Positions 5,180-5,795 of a stretch of 5,795 bases of DNA are shown here, piece by piece (position 1 is the first letter of the stretch; the number at the start of each line of letters is the position of its first letter). The DNA is taken from assembly GCA_903924805.1 (NCBI GenBank), contig CAIYCZ010000419.1:1-5795 (forward strand), written 5' to 3'. The stretch comes from an uncultured delta proteobacterium (GTDB taxonomy: Bacteria; Desulfobacterota; WTBG01; CAIYCZ01). The position numbers were made by a program, and so were the translations under genes. The notes beneath the pieces are model-generated. The model had not been told where the DNA came from and made no database searches. It saw only the letters and a list, made by a program, of their open reading frames with translations.

Positions 5180-5795
5180 TTACTTGATTTCCGGCGTTGC
5201 ATCGGCATCGAACGGGTTGGTTCGTAACACGAGCGAGAAAATGTACGGATAATCATTTTTCAGGTGCTTGATATAGACTATCCACTCACTCAGCAGGAGC
5301 AGATATGCTCTTTTTAAATCACCCGCCACATGCTGGTAGTCAGGTCCCGGCAGAGACCGGACGCTGTTTCTTACCGCCAGTTCTTCGGTCAGATGGAACA
5401 CCGCAAACAGCAGGTCGGTAAATGATTCATGCTCCAGCAGGTTAGGATTTTCCAGCAGGCTGAGCAGGAAACCTCTCTTCCCGACGAGGTAGGTCTTTAG
5501 TTGCTCCAGATCTCTCATCTGAGTATCAATTGAACAGGAATACGTTGCGAGGAGTTTACTGACGCGTTCAAACTCATGATCAGACCACTCACCCCTGACC
5601 ATAAGAACATCTCTAATCCGGGATACCGTAAGGTCAAACTCGGAAAAATATCTGAGGAGGTCTGTTCCCACCTCGCTGAAAAAAGTCCCAATAGCCATAT
5701 TCATCTTACTGAGCTTTTCCCGTTTGTCTCTCCTGCTCAGCACTTCTTCCACAATAATTGATACCAACAGCACCTGGATGGGCACGAAGGCAATA
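5180..5795 (-). CDS. Unknown protein with hydrophobic N-terminal segment, start beyond the window
   Basis: The minus-strand frame is open from the window edge to TAA at 5182-5180, giving about 205 visible residues. The visible start reads IAFVPIQVLLVSIIVEEVL, a hydrophobic stretch of about 19 residues followed by the basic SRRDKREKLSK, so an N-terminal membrane anchor with the rest in the cytoplasm is plausible. The remainder looks largely alpha-helical (for example FERVSKLLATYS, FTDLLFAVFHLTEELAVR, RAYLLLLSEWIVYIKHLK), with few cysteines and no catalytic motif recognised. A GTG at 5785-5783 could be an internal start, but the frame continues upstream with the hydrophobic residues IAF, so the true start is probably just outside. 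I do not recognise the family. It is convergent with the chaperone operon and so transcriptionally separate. Confidence 0.75.
   Translation of the reverse strand, partial: IAFVPIQVLLVSIIVEEVLSRRDKREKLSKMNMAIGTFFSEVGTDLLRYFSEFDLTVSRIRDVLMVRGEWSDHEFERVSKLLATYSCSIDTQMRDLEQLKTYLVGKRGFLLSLLENPNLLEHESFTDLLFAVFHLTEELAVRNSVRSLPGPDYQHVAGDLKRAYLLLLSEWIVYIKHLKNDYPYIFSLVLRTNPFDADATPEIK

Noticed and set aside
5002..5256. Minus-strand open frame in the convergent gap
   Set aside because: It overlaps the end of the unknown gene in another frame and otherwise consists of AT-rich repeat sequence without a domain.
1..5795. CRISPR array, tRNA, rRNA, riboswitch or transposase gene
   Set aside because: No regularly spaced direct repeats, cloverleaf-like sequence, conserved RNA leader or transposase domain was seen on either strand.

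Overview
This 5.8 kb window is a bacterial chromosome segment of intermediate GC content. It probably comes from a Gram-negative, environmental lineage of the Desulfobacterota/Nitrospirota kind. That placement is an inference from gene content and from the short intergenic repeats, which resemble those common in such genomes. No rRNA, tRNA, CRISPR array, phage gene or transposase gene is visible.

Layout: (1) 1-330, minus strand: the N-terminal part of a zinc-binding, membrane-anchored anti-sigma factor, cut by the window start and then followed by a 379-bp gap. (2) 710-1285, minus strand: an ECF sigma factor starting at TTG. Together these form a sigma/anti-sigma unit, but the usual tight junction is interrupted by a repeat-bounded, AT-rich segment (about 355-642). 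(3) 1469-2062, plus strand: a HAD-family phosphatase of the YihX type, transcribed divergently from the sigma factor. (4) 2194-3933 and 3934-4899, plus strand: the centrepiece, a two-gene unit. It encodes a 579-residue ClpX-like AAA+ unfoldase without the ClpX zinc domain and a class B (zinc-finger-less) J-domain co-chaperone. The stop codon of the first gene abuts the start codon of the second. (5) 4900-5179: a 280-bp convergent intergenic region with inverted-repeat elements. (6) 5180-5795, minus strand: a protein of unknown function with a hydrophobic N-terminal segment, cut by the window end.

The most interesting biology is the ClpX-like/J-protein pair. The AAA+ protein keeps every ATPase motif, the GYVG pore loop and an LGF tripeptide in the ClpP-docking position. 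It has lost the adaptor-binding zinc domain, has a lengthened and rewritten RKH-loop region, and carries a C-terminal extension of about 170 residues. The end of that extension resembles a second, degenerate copy of the AAA+ small domain. Translational coupling to a J-protein suggests a dedicated protein-remodelling or disaggregation machine. This is an inference from sequence and context, not a demonstrated function.
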